A stretch of DNA of 64,000 nucleotides, taken from the NCBI GenBank assembly GCA_963971225.1, contig OZ020267.1, forward strand, positions 111,370,163-111,434,162, read 5' to 3'. Below, piece by piece: positions 36,184 to 47,790 of the stretch. Within the stretch, counting starts at the first letter, position 1. Every line of letters starts with the position of its first letter. Source of the DNA: Melieria omissa. Taxonomy: Eukaryota > Arthropoda > Insecta > Diptera > Ulidiidae. The notes beneath the pieces are model-generated. The model had not been told where the DNA came from, did no database searches, and saw only the letters and a list, made by a program, of their open reading frames with translations. The position numbers were made by a program, and so were the translations under genes.

Positions 36184-37920
36184 GCTGGTGAGACTGGTAG
36201 TCAAAATGAGGCATAGACCATTGCAAAATATTGAATATTCGGCAATGAATTTTGTTGTACAAATAAGAACGAAATGTGTGATGCAGCATTATTGAGACGT
36301 TTGCAATGCCAAAATGATCAACATGAGTTGATCGGTTTTTTATATTTGCGAAAAGTGTAAAAACAATAAGTTTTCATAAGATTATTTCAGTCCATAAAGA
36401 CTATTTGTCAAAGACTAACAAAGACTATGTTAAAGACAATTAGTTGGTCAATTTGGCTTGTAAACGACTCAAATATTTATTGTAGCTTAGTCAATAGATT
36501 CAAACAAATATCTGAGATCTGTGAGATTGTTCAAAACTCGTAACATAGACGAAATGTGCCGTACTTAAATACGACATTAGAAAATCTTAGCAATAAATTT
36601 AATTTATTGTGTGCTTTTAAACTTTATGTTAAAATAGTGATTGTTGATAAAAACATATTCAATAAAACATGTCTAAAAATAGCTTATACCTACTAATTTT
36701 GGTAAAGTAGATTTTATAAGACAATCACCTAACAGTCTTTGTAAGCGGACTGTAGCGTGAATGGAATTATTACAAGAATTACGACTGACAATAAGGAAGA
36801 CATCACTCAAAGATGAATTATCTGAGTCGCAGTGCCGGCCAGACACCTAAGGACTGCAACATTCGTCGCGTTAGTCATTTTTATTATGTATGAAAATTCA
36901 CCGTTATTCAGCTGAATGAGCATTTCCGTTGTAAGCGGCGACGGCGCCTGATGTCGAGGTGATGCTTTGAGTGATTCTCACAAATGGCATGCAACAGTGA
37001 AAGTCAACAACAACAACAACAAAACATTGCAAGTGTAATGAGAAAAACAACAACACAACAGATGAAAAAAATTACAATGCAAAAAAAAACGCAGAAAAAG
37101 TTATAAAACACACCAACAAAACACTGTGGAAAGCACCTAAAAGCATGCAAAAGCTTTCGCAATAAGCATAACAACAACAATGTCGCTGGCATAAAATCTT
37201 CTCTTGTTATTTGTCGAGCGTGTGAGGCAGGCAGGCACTGAATTAACTTGCAATGCTATTGGTGCTGCTACTGTTGTTGTTGTTGCTGATATTGTTTTTT
37301 ATTTAATTGCGCTACCTTGCTGGCAGCGATAAGCGTGTAGCGCGCACTCCGCTGTCAATAGACAAAGCGCGACAAAAATTCTCAGAAATTATCCTTGGCC
37401 CATAGACGCCGCAAACAGTCCCCCGCACATACACACACACACACAACAATACGTTCACCCACACCCGCGCACTTCAAGTGTGTTGTTGCTATTGTATCTC
37501 TTTGCCCCTTGCCCACTTTAATTGTATTTGTGCTTTGTTTGTGTAGGCGCTGTATTGTTGTTGGTGTTGTTGTTGTTGTGATTGAGTGCCAAGGCAAAGT
37601 AACACTCGAAACCGGGCTAAAAGAAGCAACGATAAATGGGTTGGGGTTTTTGTATGTGTGTGTGTGTGTTTGTTGCCAGGGAAATTAGCACTCAAAATGA
37701 GAATATTAAATGTTGTTGCTGTTCCTGTTGCTGTTGACGAAGTTGTTGCTATTGCTGAGTGTATATTGTTGTTGTGTTGCCTTTGCTCGTTGTTTTGCTT
37801 GTTGACAATGAAATCATGGAGAGTGTTGAGGCTTTGCGTAAAGTAGGGAATTATTGCGATAGGAAAAGTGTTGCCTCTTTAGGAGTTGTTGGTGATAAAG
37901 ATTTATGGTTAATTGCTTAA
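36184..37920. other. HemK 3'UTR and non-coding stretch
   Basis: After the likely 3'UTR (to about 36670) I see AT-rich sequence, a more GC-rich patch at about 36760-36980 with no usable frame, and CAA/TTG trinucleotide runs (37005-37020, 37272-37285, 37556-37580). No gene recognised. Confidence 0.5.
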
Positions 37921-38157
37921 CCCTTTCGGACCGGAGTTTAATTTTGAAAACTAAAATACTCTTGGTAGAAATGTTCCCATGCGATGAAAACTGGCGCTTC
38001 AAAATTATGTTGCATACTCACAAATTCTGAAACCATTCTTTTAACCGATGACATATAACTGGAATAATTATTTTTCGTGGGTTATAAAACCTGAATAATT
38101 GTTTTGGGGTGCCTAAAAAACTTGCTGGGACGTATTATCCCAGTAGTCCCGAAAGGG
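37921..38157. mobile_element. TTAA-type piggyBac-like MITE, copy 2 (intact ends)
   Basis: TTAA at 37917-37920 and 38158-38161. The ends read CCCTTTCGGACCGGAG and, on the other strand, CCCTTTCGGGACTACTGG. At 237 bp and non-coding, it aligns in reverse orientation with 8215-8445, so the two are copies of one family. Confidence 0.75.
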
Positions 38158-38269
38158 TTAAGAGTTTATGTGTGAACTAATAAGAGAAGAACTTTGAGAG
38201 TGAATAGTTTACTTTATAAAAAATTACTTATATATTTATTTATACTGCATAAGGTATAAGTATTATATT

Positions 38270-39287
38270 CGGCCTTATGCTGAATATCGTCATCGTCTGA
38301 AAAAATGACGATACGGCAACTTTCGTATGCTGCTCATCGTCGTATCGTCAGCTGACGACGGAGTGCTATGCTCGTCATCGTTATCGCCTTTGCCTTTCGT
38401 CTATCGACGAATATTTCCATCGTCGGAAATTTTGCTGACGAAACTAAAACGATACTGAAATAAAATTGGGATCTCCCGTTTCCCAATGGCTTCCCTTTTC
38501 CAGGGAAGGGAGCGTAGTGTGGTGGTAACATAGGTAACAAGGTTGGCTGTGGTATTTTCTGCAGTCAGCGAAGCGAAGCCCCAGCTTTTCCTTCCACCTG
38601 ATCATTGCAGTGTCTTCCAGGCAGAAGTAATGGCCATTTACCAGGTTTCTATATGACTTATCTGCGAAAACGCGTACAAAGCGGATGTCCACATATACTC
38701 GGACAGTCAGGCAGCCATCAAGCCGCTCGCGGAGGCGACCACCTCATCTAGGCTCGTCTTGGACTTCCAAAAATTCTTAATCACCCTAGCTAAAGGCTCC
38801 AACGTCTCATTATTTTGGGTGCCAGGGCACAAGGTATCGTAGGCCACTGCGAGGTGGGCGAAATCGCCGGAGCAGAACGCTGCTTACCGAGGCCGCATCC
38901 TTCCTCCCAGTGGGGGCTCCACTTGCATTGGTCAAAGAAAAATAAATTACTTGGTTTCAGGCAACGCAAATAAGTCCACTGTTTGCATTAACAGCCTCCG
39001 CTGCACCGTCAAAGATTTATTTTCTTCCTCGTCGCTTGAAAAAAAAACAGCTCGTAATCCATTTATTTTTCAAATAAACACACAAATCATTTAAAGTAAC
39101 AGAATTTCCCACGTGAAATACCCAAAACAAAAAATGTCCCACTCATAGAGTTGCCGTGTTTATTCAGTGCACAACGTTTCGTCTACGTTGCTTGTACAGC
39201 ATACCGAAGTGTCGACGAAACGATAGATTTGACGATACACATAGACGATCGTCAACGATGAGTGAGACGACATTCAGCATAAGGCCG
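38270..39287. mobile_element. TIR element carrying a non-LTR retrotransposon fragment
   Basis: The ends are inverted: CGGCCTTATGCTGAATATCG from 38270 and CGGCCTTATGCTGAATGTCG on the other strand from 39287, then further TCGTC/ATCGT-rich matches. Flanking 8-mers agree only partly, so the target-site size is unclear. About 38460-38930 is unrelated in style and encodes a decayed RNase H domain (next entry). The superfamily is not assigned. Confidence 0.65.
38540..38890 (+). pseudogene. RNase H domain fragment of a non-LTR retrotransposon (I/R1/LOA type)
   Basis: Plus-strand translation gives VFSAVSEAKPQLFLPP, DHCSVFQAEVMAIYQ, then one stop, ADVHIYSDSQAAIKPLAEA, LFWVPGHK, a one-base frameshift, and IVGHCEVGEIAGAE. 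This order (Glu in FQAEV at 38624, Asp in YSDSQAA at 38702, WVPGH) is that of RNase H domains at the C-terminus of I-, R1- and LOA-group LINEs. It is fragmentary and dead, and lies wholly inside the TIR element. Confidence 0.8.
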
Positions 39288-39679
39288 ATTGTAACGATGG
39301 CATCTGTGCTGTGCTATGCATGAATGCTTTTCCAAGCATACTTTTAGGCATGCACTTTGGAGTACGGCAAACTTGCTATAATTGCGATATGGCGAAAGTA
39401 CAACTGGAATGTGCAAGAAACTGCAAATTTGTAAATAAAGCGATTGTTAGTTTCTGACTGCGTTTTGCGCTGAGTAATTGAAGTGGTTTTATTTTCAAGC
39501 AATCCAAAACAAACTTAGAGAAGTCATTTTCGTAACAACATATAAATCCATTATGTAAATTTGTATCTGTGTCTTGCGTTGTATAAGTGCGATCGGATAT
39601 GGTTAGATAATGTTAGCAAGATACGATTTCGTACTAAAAAACCTTTCAGACAGTTTTGTGTTTGCTTTATTTAGTTTTG

Positions 39680-40250
39680 TTTACACGCTCTGGAAGACCC
39701 ACTGTCCAAAAAGTCGGTCAAATCATGGAAATCGATTGCGTGTTTCGATTGAAAAAGAGTTAAACATGTAAAAAAAAAACACTTTTGGAATGCTTTGAAT
39801 AAGACTGGATGAAGAACACCCGTCATGTATGGGTGCCACACGAGTCAAAGTAAAAACCTCATGGACCGAATTTCTAACTACGAATCGCTGCTGAAATTCA
39901 ACAAAATTGACGAATTTTTGAGGCGAATGGTGACGGAAAATGAGAGCTGGATCACTAACGATAAAGTCAAGCCAAATCGATCGAGGTAAAATCACAGTGA
40001 AGTTGGGATTGACGGTCAGAATGGTTTTGTTGTGTGTTAAGTTGAATTAGCAGCAAATCATCTGATCTGATCTGATGATTAAACTGTTACAACGGACCTG
40101 TACTGTCAACAATTGGACCGTCTGAAGGAGGCAATCGCCCAGAAGCGGCCAGCTTTGGCCACTAGGAAAGTGCCAGGTCAGACACATCAATACTGACTCG
40201 CCAGAAGCTCCGGGATCATGTTTAGGAGATTATCTTCGGGAGATCTGAAT
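39680..40250 (+). mobile_element. mariner remnant, mauritiana-like, plus strand
   Basis: Frameshifted transposase. Recognisable pieces are GRPTVQKVGQIMEI-like sequence near 39690, WVPHES, then LMDRISNYESLLKFNKI, FLRRMVTENESWIT, KLGLTVRMVLLCV (different frame) and DLYCQQLDRLKEAIAQKRPA. In the MVTGDE motif the first catalytic Asp is changed (MVTENES). The C-terminal third and both TIRs are not recognisable. Confidence 0.8.
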
Positions 40251-40859
40251 TATAGACCAGGCCTGGGACCAAGTGTTTTCCACTCATTCCTGTCTATGGA
40301 AAATTAATTTTCTGGTGGAAAATTTTCCTAAATAGAATCGACTGTCTCAGTGTTTTATAAATAGGGACGAGGGTTTCTAAGAGATGGCAACGAGTTATTG
40401 AACAAACAGTGCACCTCAATCGAATCATTTCAACTATGCTAAATGCAGTCTTCAATGTAATGCAAAAATAATAAATAATGATACGCTTGACGCTTCTAAC
40501 CTACATTATGACTGACTAAATGTGTTCATAAAGAATTGATTTGAATTCGCTGCTTACTTAATTAGTACACATTTGTATTTAGTTTGCAACAGACGCCAAA
40601 CTGCCGCCAAAACTTTAGCCAATATAAATTCATTTATTGCAATTTTCCGCCCAACAAGTGGCCCATTTAAAGTTGACAACACTTCTCGGCTAGCAACAAT
40701 AACTAACAGGGGCACATTTGAAGGTAAACACAACCACTTTACATTACATCCACTCGAGGCATACACAGCGTATACGCACTGATTTTCAATAGAATCCATT
40801 CAGTCTTTTTCGCTTTTCCGCTAAATAACTAATGAGCATCGAGTGGCACAGGCCGAGAG

Positions 40860-40890
40860 AAACATGCAGAGAGAAAGAGAGAGTGTCAGA
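40860..40890. promoter_or_regulatory. GAGA-rich tract upstream of candidate first exon
   Basis: AGAGAGAAAGAGAGAG lies about 400 bp before a candidate transcription start at 41292. GAGA-factor-type tracts are common upstream of developmentally regulated fly promoters. No functional proof from sequence alone. Confidence 0.25.
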
Positions 40891-41291
40891 TTAATGCAAA
40901 AAATCCACTCAACACATTTGTGAGAAGTGGTTCGGCTGAGTAGTGCAACAGCCACTTGTGGCGGCATAAAAAGGATATCGCAGCATTCAATGTGCCTGGC
41001 AACTGAGTGCAAGAGCACAACACAAGGCTGAGCGGGAATGTCAAGTCCAATCATAAGCTTGAGCTGAAAAACGAGTAGAATTAAATTTTCTGTAAATGTG
41101 CAATAAAATGAGTGCGCAAAGCTTAAAAGTACTCAAGCATTGCGGCTGCAAGCTTTTGGCCATCACTTCAAACGGCAATTGAGCTTATTTGTGTGTAGTA
41201 TGTAAAGGTGTCAATGTATTTCAAGTTCATTCAAACTTTTAGCTGCTCAACAAAATGGGAGAGCCACAGCCAGTCATTTTCGCAGCCAGTC

Positions 41292-42418
41292 AGTCTCCAG
41301 TCACTCAAAGCCAGCTGTGCTGCGTTCGAGTGAGAGGGCAAAGTAATACAGAAAGTTGCTCCCAGTGTTGTAAAGCGATTTGGATCAATTTTGAACGGTT
41401 TTGAGTGAATAAAATCTGCAAGTGTTTACTTAAGCGTGACTGCTGTAGCGTTGGCGGCTGCCGACTGTGCTGTGCCGCTGTTGCTGTTGCAGCTGGAACA
41501 CACTAACCCACTGTGGCGGCCGCTGTTCGGGGCTGCTGTTTCTGCAAAACGTTAGCAGCAGCTGCCAACGACAACGACGCCGACGACAGCGCCAACGTTG
41601 AATGTATGGATACAGGATTTAATGCTCCAGCCATAGGACACAAAGGAAAATTTTGTGCGTTTCTCTGGTCCATGGCCGTCTGGAAAGCGATGCTGAGCGC
41701 ATTAAGTCGCTAGGGTACAACGAGTAAGGACGCATTTTGAGATGCAGCGGTTGATACGTGGTTGAGCTGTTTGAAAATTGAATTTATGCAGAGTCAGAGT
41801 CAGCTAGTCAATCAGCCAACCAGCCAGCCAGTCAGTCAGCCAGCTAGCCAGTGAAAAGCAGATTTTTTGCAAGCATCAGTGGGCAGGGAAAAGTTTTAGT
41901 GAAATGATTAAACAAATTTAATTAAATTCAATTGCGAAGCAAAGCATTCAATGGTCAACTAAACGCGCGCGAGTGTGTGCAAAGCAAGCAAAAAAAGAGT
42001 TTCAAACAAGTGACAAGCACAAGGTGGCAGTGAGGAAAAATTGTAGCATTGCAAAAAAATAAGGAAAAAATACGAAAGAAGAAATAGATTGCACGCTTCT
42101 CGGCGGCACGACAAACAAGTGAACAAATAAACGACCAACAATCACGGCGATTTGTCGACGACAACCTGCGCTGTAATTTGCTGCATTTGCGAATAAATCG
42201 CGAGAGAAAAGTTTCAAGCGCCGCTGAAAAGGCAACAAAAGCAATAGAAAATTTCGAAAAAAAAGTGAAAATTCTGTGTGAATAAAGCAGCGTTTTAGGC
42301 GCTGCGAAAGCGAAAATTCTGTGAATTAGTGAAAATTGTGTGCGTGTTGTGAAGTACTGTGAATCTGATTGCGTTGCAGCGAAAAGTATTGTGCGGAGCT
42401 GATTTGGGGCCGTTGACA
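41292..42418 (+). other. candidate non-coding first exon (5'UTR) of an unidentified plus-strand gene
   Basis: The stretch looks like a fly 5' leader: TCAGTC (initiator consensus, A at 41292), AAAGTGAAAATTCTGTG-type repeats, AGTGAAAATTGTGTGCGTG, many stops in all frames, and a GT donor near 42419 (GACAAAG then GTGTGCG). It includes a CAGC/CAGT tetranucleotide tract at about 41801-41852. No long frame starts here. The donor could join the acceptor at 59551. This is inference; transcript data would be decisive. Confidence 0.3.
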
Positions 42419-43249
42419 AAGGTGTGCGAAATGATTGAAAACCGTTTGCAAAATGTTTGTACATACTTGAATTTTATATATAATAGGAAAAATTAATCAG
42501 CAATTGGTAAATAATATACAACTTCATATAGTAAATGTACTTTTTGCCATTGAATACCTTTGTACTTTGATTGATTCACAATGAGCCTAAAGATATGCAG
42601 CGATATTATTGTATGTGTATTTATTTGTTGAATACCTTAAAGTAGGCAACTACACCTTTCGTTATTCTTTCTTTGGTAAACTTGAAATTATTCAATGCCT
42701 AAATGTATGCAGTAATATGTTTCAATTTGCTTTTACATAGCTTGCAATGAGTGTTTAAGTTATGTTTATGCCTAAAATCATGCCAGAAAAAATATTAACT
42801 CAGATATGCTGACCATACTAGATGTAGTACACCAGTTCTTTAATACAACAACAAATCGGTTAGTGAATTTTAGGTGAAGTTAAAGCGGCCCTTACGACAA
42901 AACAGGTGTACTACCTGCGTTAGTATTATTTATTTTGTTTTATATTTTTTAATAATATTTCTTAATATTTTTAAATTTAATTTTAAATTAAATAAACTAC
43001 ATTAAATAGTAAATTATGTAAAAAAAATGTTTGGTCACCTGAATTAGTATTATTTATTATTTTTTCAAATATTTCTCAAGACATAAAAATTTAAAAAATT
43101 TAAAATTAAATTGAAAACAAATTTTAAAATTAAATTAAATTTTATATCATACTAAAAATATTACTTAAAATAATAAAATATGTAAAACAAATTGTAAAAT
43201 AAAATATATTTTGAAAATTAATTTTATGATTTTTGATGATTTTTATTTA

Positions 43250-43842
43250 CAGTGGGTGGTCAAGCAATTAGCACGCTTACTTAAAATCGAAATTTTCACG
43301 TAAGACGTACTAAAATAGTTTCCAAACGCTTTTTATTTTATAAATAATAAGAATAAAATAAAGAGAAAACGATATATTAAGGCTGGGTAATTATTGTTTA
43401 AAGTAGTTTGGAACGGTGTATTAAACAAATTTCTGTTTTTTAAGGATGATGTAAAAAACTGTACAATTCACTTTAAAAATATCTTCTTATTTGTTCTGAA
43501 ATAAAAATATAATTGAATTAAAAAATAAAATTTTAAGAGTTTGTTTTAACCCTTATTCTCATACCCAAACTTACTAACGTCGTTTGGCACCCGGGGTACC
43601 CGGGTACCCATTTCATGAAATTTTTAAGTTTTCAATATTTTGTTAATTAAAAAGTGTTTATAAAATTTTGATATGATTTGCTCGCTTTTCACCTAAAAAA
43701 CGAGGATCCGGAAGGTAAAAAAAAAATTTTCATTATTTGTCAGTTTTTTTCACGAAAATACATCCCCACTACCCGGGTACCCGGGTATGAGAATAAGGGT
43801 TAAACATAAAAAGCGGTTGATTGCTTGAAGCGTGCTAATTGC
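43250..43842. mobile_element. Tc1-like non-autonomous element, interrupted
   Basis: TA precedes CAGTGGGTGGTCAAGCAATT at 43250; GCAATTAGCACGCTT in this end is matched inverted at about 43828-43842, after which the outer end has decayed. CGCTTTTTAT is also repeated inverted further in. A TTAA element sits inside it at 43550-43799. Confidence 0.5.
43550..43799. mobile_element. TTAA-type piggyBac-like MITE with perfect TIR
   Basis: TTAA at 43546-43549 and 43800-43803. The ends are perfect inverted repeats CCCTTATTCTCATACCC, followed on each side by ACCCGGGTACCCGGG-like sequence (direct order differs). At 250 bp and non-coding, it is the best preserved TTAA element in the window. Confidence 0.8.
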
Positions 43843-44499
43843 CGATATAAAATTGAAAAAATTTGAAAACATGTTTTCAAATTCTGCATTAATATTTTCT
43901 TGCTTTCAAGTTTTTTTAATATATTTTTTACTTGAATTTATTCTTATTTGTTCTATTCGACTTGGTTCGGGCGACAAAAGTCTATAAATAATAAAAAACT
44001 AAATAATAAAAACCAAGTGAAACACAAAATTTAAATAATATTTTATTTGAAAAATGTCAACATTTGATTAAATTCTTTGTTAATATTTTCCTACTATGAA
44101 TTGTTTGCTTATTACTTGTAAATATCAGAATAGTTCATGTTTTGATGAAAATTGGTTTCCATATAAAAACTATTTGCTGTCTATGCTAAGCTTTCTTACA
44201 AAAATATACCTATTATTAAAAATTTTTAATTTTTTACATTTTATTTATTTACTTAATTTTAATTTTTATTAATTTTACTTATTTTATTTTCAAAACTATG
44301 CAACGTGCTTTTAAAAATGATTTTAGATAAAAAATTTCAATCCAACATAATTTTTTTCCAGTGCAAGTGATTTTGAAATCATAAAGTACCTAAAAGTAGG
44401 CAACACTTTTAAGAAATGTTGTGATATCACAATTTTGTTTCAAAGTTTTTGCCAAATGTATAGCAGCATAATTGGGAAATTTAAAATACAAAATATTTA

Positions 44500-44737
44500 C
44501 AGTGGAGTCTGGATATAGTGAACTAATTATTGCAAGGCCTATTCACTGTATTGAGGTTGTTTACTATATCAAGGTTAACATTTTTGCTCAAAAACTCGTT
44601 TTATTTGCTCAAAATACTCTTTTTGTTTTTTGCTTGCAAATTTTTTTCTATATTTAGAGGTTCGATGTCAAAATTTGGGTGTTCACTATATCGAGGTTTG
44701 CACTATATAGGTGGTTCAATATACCCAGACACGACTG
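44500..44737. mobile_element. pogo/Tc1-like MITE with TA flanks
   Basis: TA at 44498-44499 and 44738-44739. Left end CAGTGGAGTCTGGATATAGT; inverted right end CAGTCGTGTCTGGGTATATT. Subterminal CACTATAT(C/A) motifs recur on both sides. 238 bp, non-coding. Confidence 0.7.
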
Positions 44738-44767
44738 TATGTTGAAAGTAACTAAAATTTGCGAGGT

Positions 44768-45133
44768 TTTTATCCAAACAGAGTTAACAGAGTTGAAATA
44801 TATTTAGCAAATTTATATAAAATTGTTCAGATAACTTTTATTTGAATATGGTGGAGTTTTGTCACTGATACTTAAATCTATTAAATTAATTTAAGGTCTT
44901 ATAAAAAAAAATTTTGTTGCTAGTTAATTGGAAATTTAAATAAACTACACTTTTATCCAAACAGAGTTAACAGAGTTGAAATATATTTAGCAAATTTATA
45001 TAAAATTGTTCAGATAACTTTTATTTGAATATGGTGGAGTTTTGTCACTGATACTTAAATCTATTAAATTAATTTAAGGTCTTATAAAAAAAAATTTTGT
45101 TGCTAGTTAATTGGAAATTTAAATAAACTACAA
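44768..45133. repeat. exact tandem duplication, 2 x 183 bp
   Basis: The segment 44768-44950 is repeated at 44951-45133. Reading both copies side by side I found identity apart from the last base. The AT-rich unit includes TATCCAAACAGAGTTAACAG and ends in TTTAAATAAACTAC. No coding content. Confidence 0.9.
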
Positions 45134-47150
45134 ACTAAGAGTTTTTGTTATTAATTAAAATAAATTTGAATTCAATTTAAATATAAAAAATTAGTTAAAC
45201 TTATAAAAATAAAAGAAATTAAATTTTTATTAAATGTAAAAATTTATTTAATTTTGCTTTCGCAATGGGAATTCTTAAAAATCAACGTAAACACCAAAAA
45301 ATATGAAATGCAAATATTTTTTACACTAATTTTGATTTTAATTTCGATTCTAATTTTAGCATCACACACACACAAAGCTTTGGCACGTTTAATGTTGCTT
45401 TGCAACACAATTTTCCTGCTTTTGAATTTGTTGTTTTTGTTGTTATTGTTGCTGCTCCTAAAGCGGCCATTGCTGTCTACCACAATTTTTAGCACCTGCA
45501 CACATACACACAAACCCTCGCGTATTATATATGTACACACACGCTGTTGCTATTTTCATCAAAGCACAGACAGTCCAACAGACAGGGGAATAAAAAAAAT
45601 TAACTGCTATTTTGGCAGCTCCCTTTAACGTGAGAGGGAAAAATAAATAAAGCGAAAATAAAAACGAATAAAGCAAATAATAAAACGCAGTCAGCGCTGG
45701 TGGCTTCACCTTGCGTTGTATGTGTTTGTTATACGTGATAGTGTGTGTGTATGTGTGTGTGTCTATGAGTGCGAGTGTGTGTCAGCTTAACGGTGAAGCA
45801 GAGCTTAGGCGAAAAGTGAAAGCATAAAATCAACCGTGCAACTTAATGAATCAAAGCGATAACTTAATGAAAATCAGCTTATGTAAGAAACATATACCCA
45901 TCAATGCAAATATATATATTTACGTTCAAAATTGTTAGAATTAACTCTACAATTAAATTGTTAATGCTTTACTTCAATGCAATTTTGTATTAAATATTTT
46001 TCTTAAATTAATTTTAATGATGTTTCAATTAAAGAAAATTTACAAAATGTGTTCACAAATGGCGCTCGAAGTGGCAAGAAGGCAAAATTTCGCGCTGCTG
46101 CTGGTCGCACACTTCACGCTCTGTGGCGCGCACAGGCGCCACAGCGATTGTAAGTGTGAGTGTGAACACTCAAATGTGCAACACATGACTTTGGTGCCCA
46201 GCCTGTGCTCGGGGGCAATGCGACTCGACTTGGCGTAAACTAAGCAATACACAATGTAATGCTGTATGTGTGTATGTGTTAGTGCGTGTATGTGTCTAAG
46301 TGTGTGTGCGTTTGGGTGCATGTGTGCTTGTGTCAAGTGCTTCAATTGAATGTGAACATTTTTAGTGCAATTATTCAGCTGCACAAAATTACAAAAAATC
46401 ATTTCATAAAGTGCACTTGAATAGGAAAAGCAACATTGGAAATGAGCTTAAAATGGAACTGAAATCCAGATAGGAAGACTTTTTATTTGATTGTTTGAAT
46501 TGAATTGTGTGGTCAGAAGAATTTCATATGGAAAATACACTTTAAACAGAATAGAAATGTATGAGTATTTAACTTGTAATTAGCGATAAGTTAAAGTTAC
46601 TTTAGGGCTGAAAAATCCAGATTAGTCAGAGACTGTAAGGATTTGCTGAAAACGTAAAAACATAAGCCATCTCAAACGTCTGAAACGTATGATTGTTAAA
46701 ATAAGTTTTTGAAAACAAATTTCAAGAAACTGCGATCGCTTGTTGAAGAAATGAAAATTCTTAAATTTTACTCCTCTCACAGATTTTATTAGAAAAGAGT
46801 GAGTTGTATTGTTTCGGTAGAGATTGGAACAAACAATTCTCTTACTTATGGTTCAGCTGAGGCACGGCAGCACACAAAAGAGTTCTGATATTTTTGTTAA
46901 TTTAACTAAGGAGTGAACCAGTGAGTGAATTTTTAAGGACACACTAAAAAAAGTAATAGTCTGATTTTACTAAAATAAACTGCAGCTTATTATAAATTTC
47001 CTAAACTCTAATTCACAGAAAAATTTAATGAAATATAATTATTGTTTACAAATTGTTTTTATATTTTTCTTAACGTTCTTAATTAGAGACTGGACAGCAC
47101 TTTCGGGGACTATTGCATAGGCTTGCTTCCATCGATTTCAGAACTGTACA
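45134..47150. other. non-coding stretch with microsatellites
   Basis: Contains GT-rich tracts near 45740-45780 and 46266-46330 and TTG/TTA runs near 45425-45450. ORFs here are compositional. No gene or transposon recognised. Confidence 0.5.
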
Positions 47151-47790
47151 TCATTTTTGCAAACTTTGTTTGTTTTTCTTAAGGTTTGCTACATTATAGC
47201 CATATCTTTCAATAGGACGAAGTTCCAGGCATTTGGGAGGATTTGCCTCTTTTGGGACCACCGTGACACAATTTCCTTCATACCATTCCATAGTTGACCT
47301 GGAGTAGTGGCTTGTCGATAGGTCTGGCCAAAACAAAACTGTTTGGTAGAAGATGGTAGAAGGAGTTTTTGCAGACATTCTTTTATATAAATTCTAGAGT
47401 TAATTGTTCCTGTCGTAATGAACGCCTTGCTCCGAAGATCGCAGAAGCAAATAGCTTGCCCAACCATGAAGCGTTTTGGAAATTTGGGGTATTTCACTTC
47501 GGAGTATTTTCTTTGTGTTCCATTCTTATTGGTTGTAGTGAAATAGGCATTCCCAGGCAACTGCTTGAAGTCAATCTTAGAGTAGGTTTCATCACGCAAG
47601 CGAACTTGGTTACGTAATCGTCATACAGTTTTCGAGCCCGCGTCTTCGGAATTTTTTCTTTTGCTTCCGACCGGTCATGCACTTTCTGCTGTTCGTAGGT
47701 CCTTAGCCCTTGACTTCGCTTATATCGCATCTCAGTTGATGGCGATGTGCCTGATGCAGCTGCGACATTTCGAGTTGACATGTTGGACAT
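47151..47790 (-). mobile_element. decayed ITm element, DD37E-type transposase
   Basis: The minus-strand frames overlap and together give one transposase: SEAKEKIPKTRARKLYDDYV (47660-47610 region), RDETYSKIDFKQLPG (first catalytic Asp at 47593-47591), FVITTGTINSRIYIKECLQK-type sequence, FWPDLSTSHYSRSTMEWYEG (second Asp at 47324-47322), VPKEANPPKCLELRPIERY (Glu at 47210-47208). Exactly 37 residues lie between the second Asp and the Glu, which identifies the DD37E branch of IS630-Tc1-mariner, well known from mosquitoes. All three catalytic residues survive, but at least three frame changes kill it. Complete TIRs were not identified. Confidence 0.8.
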
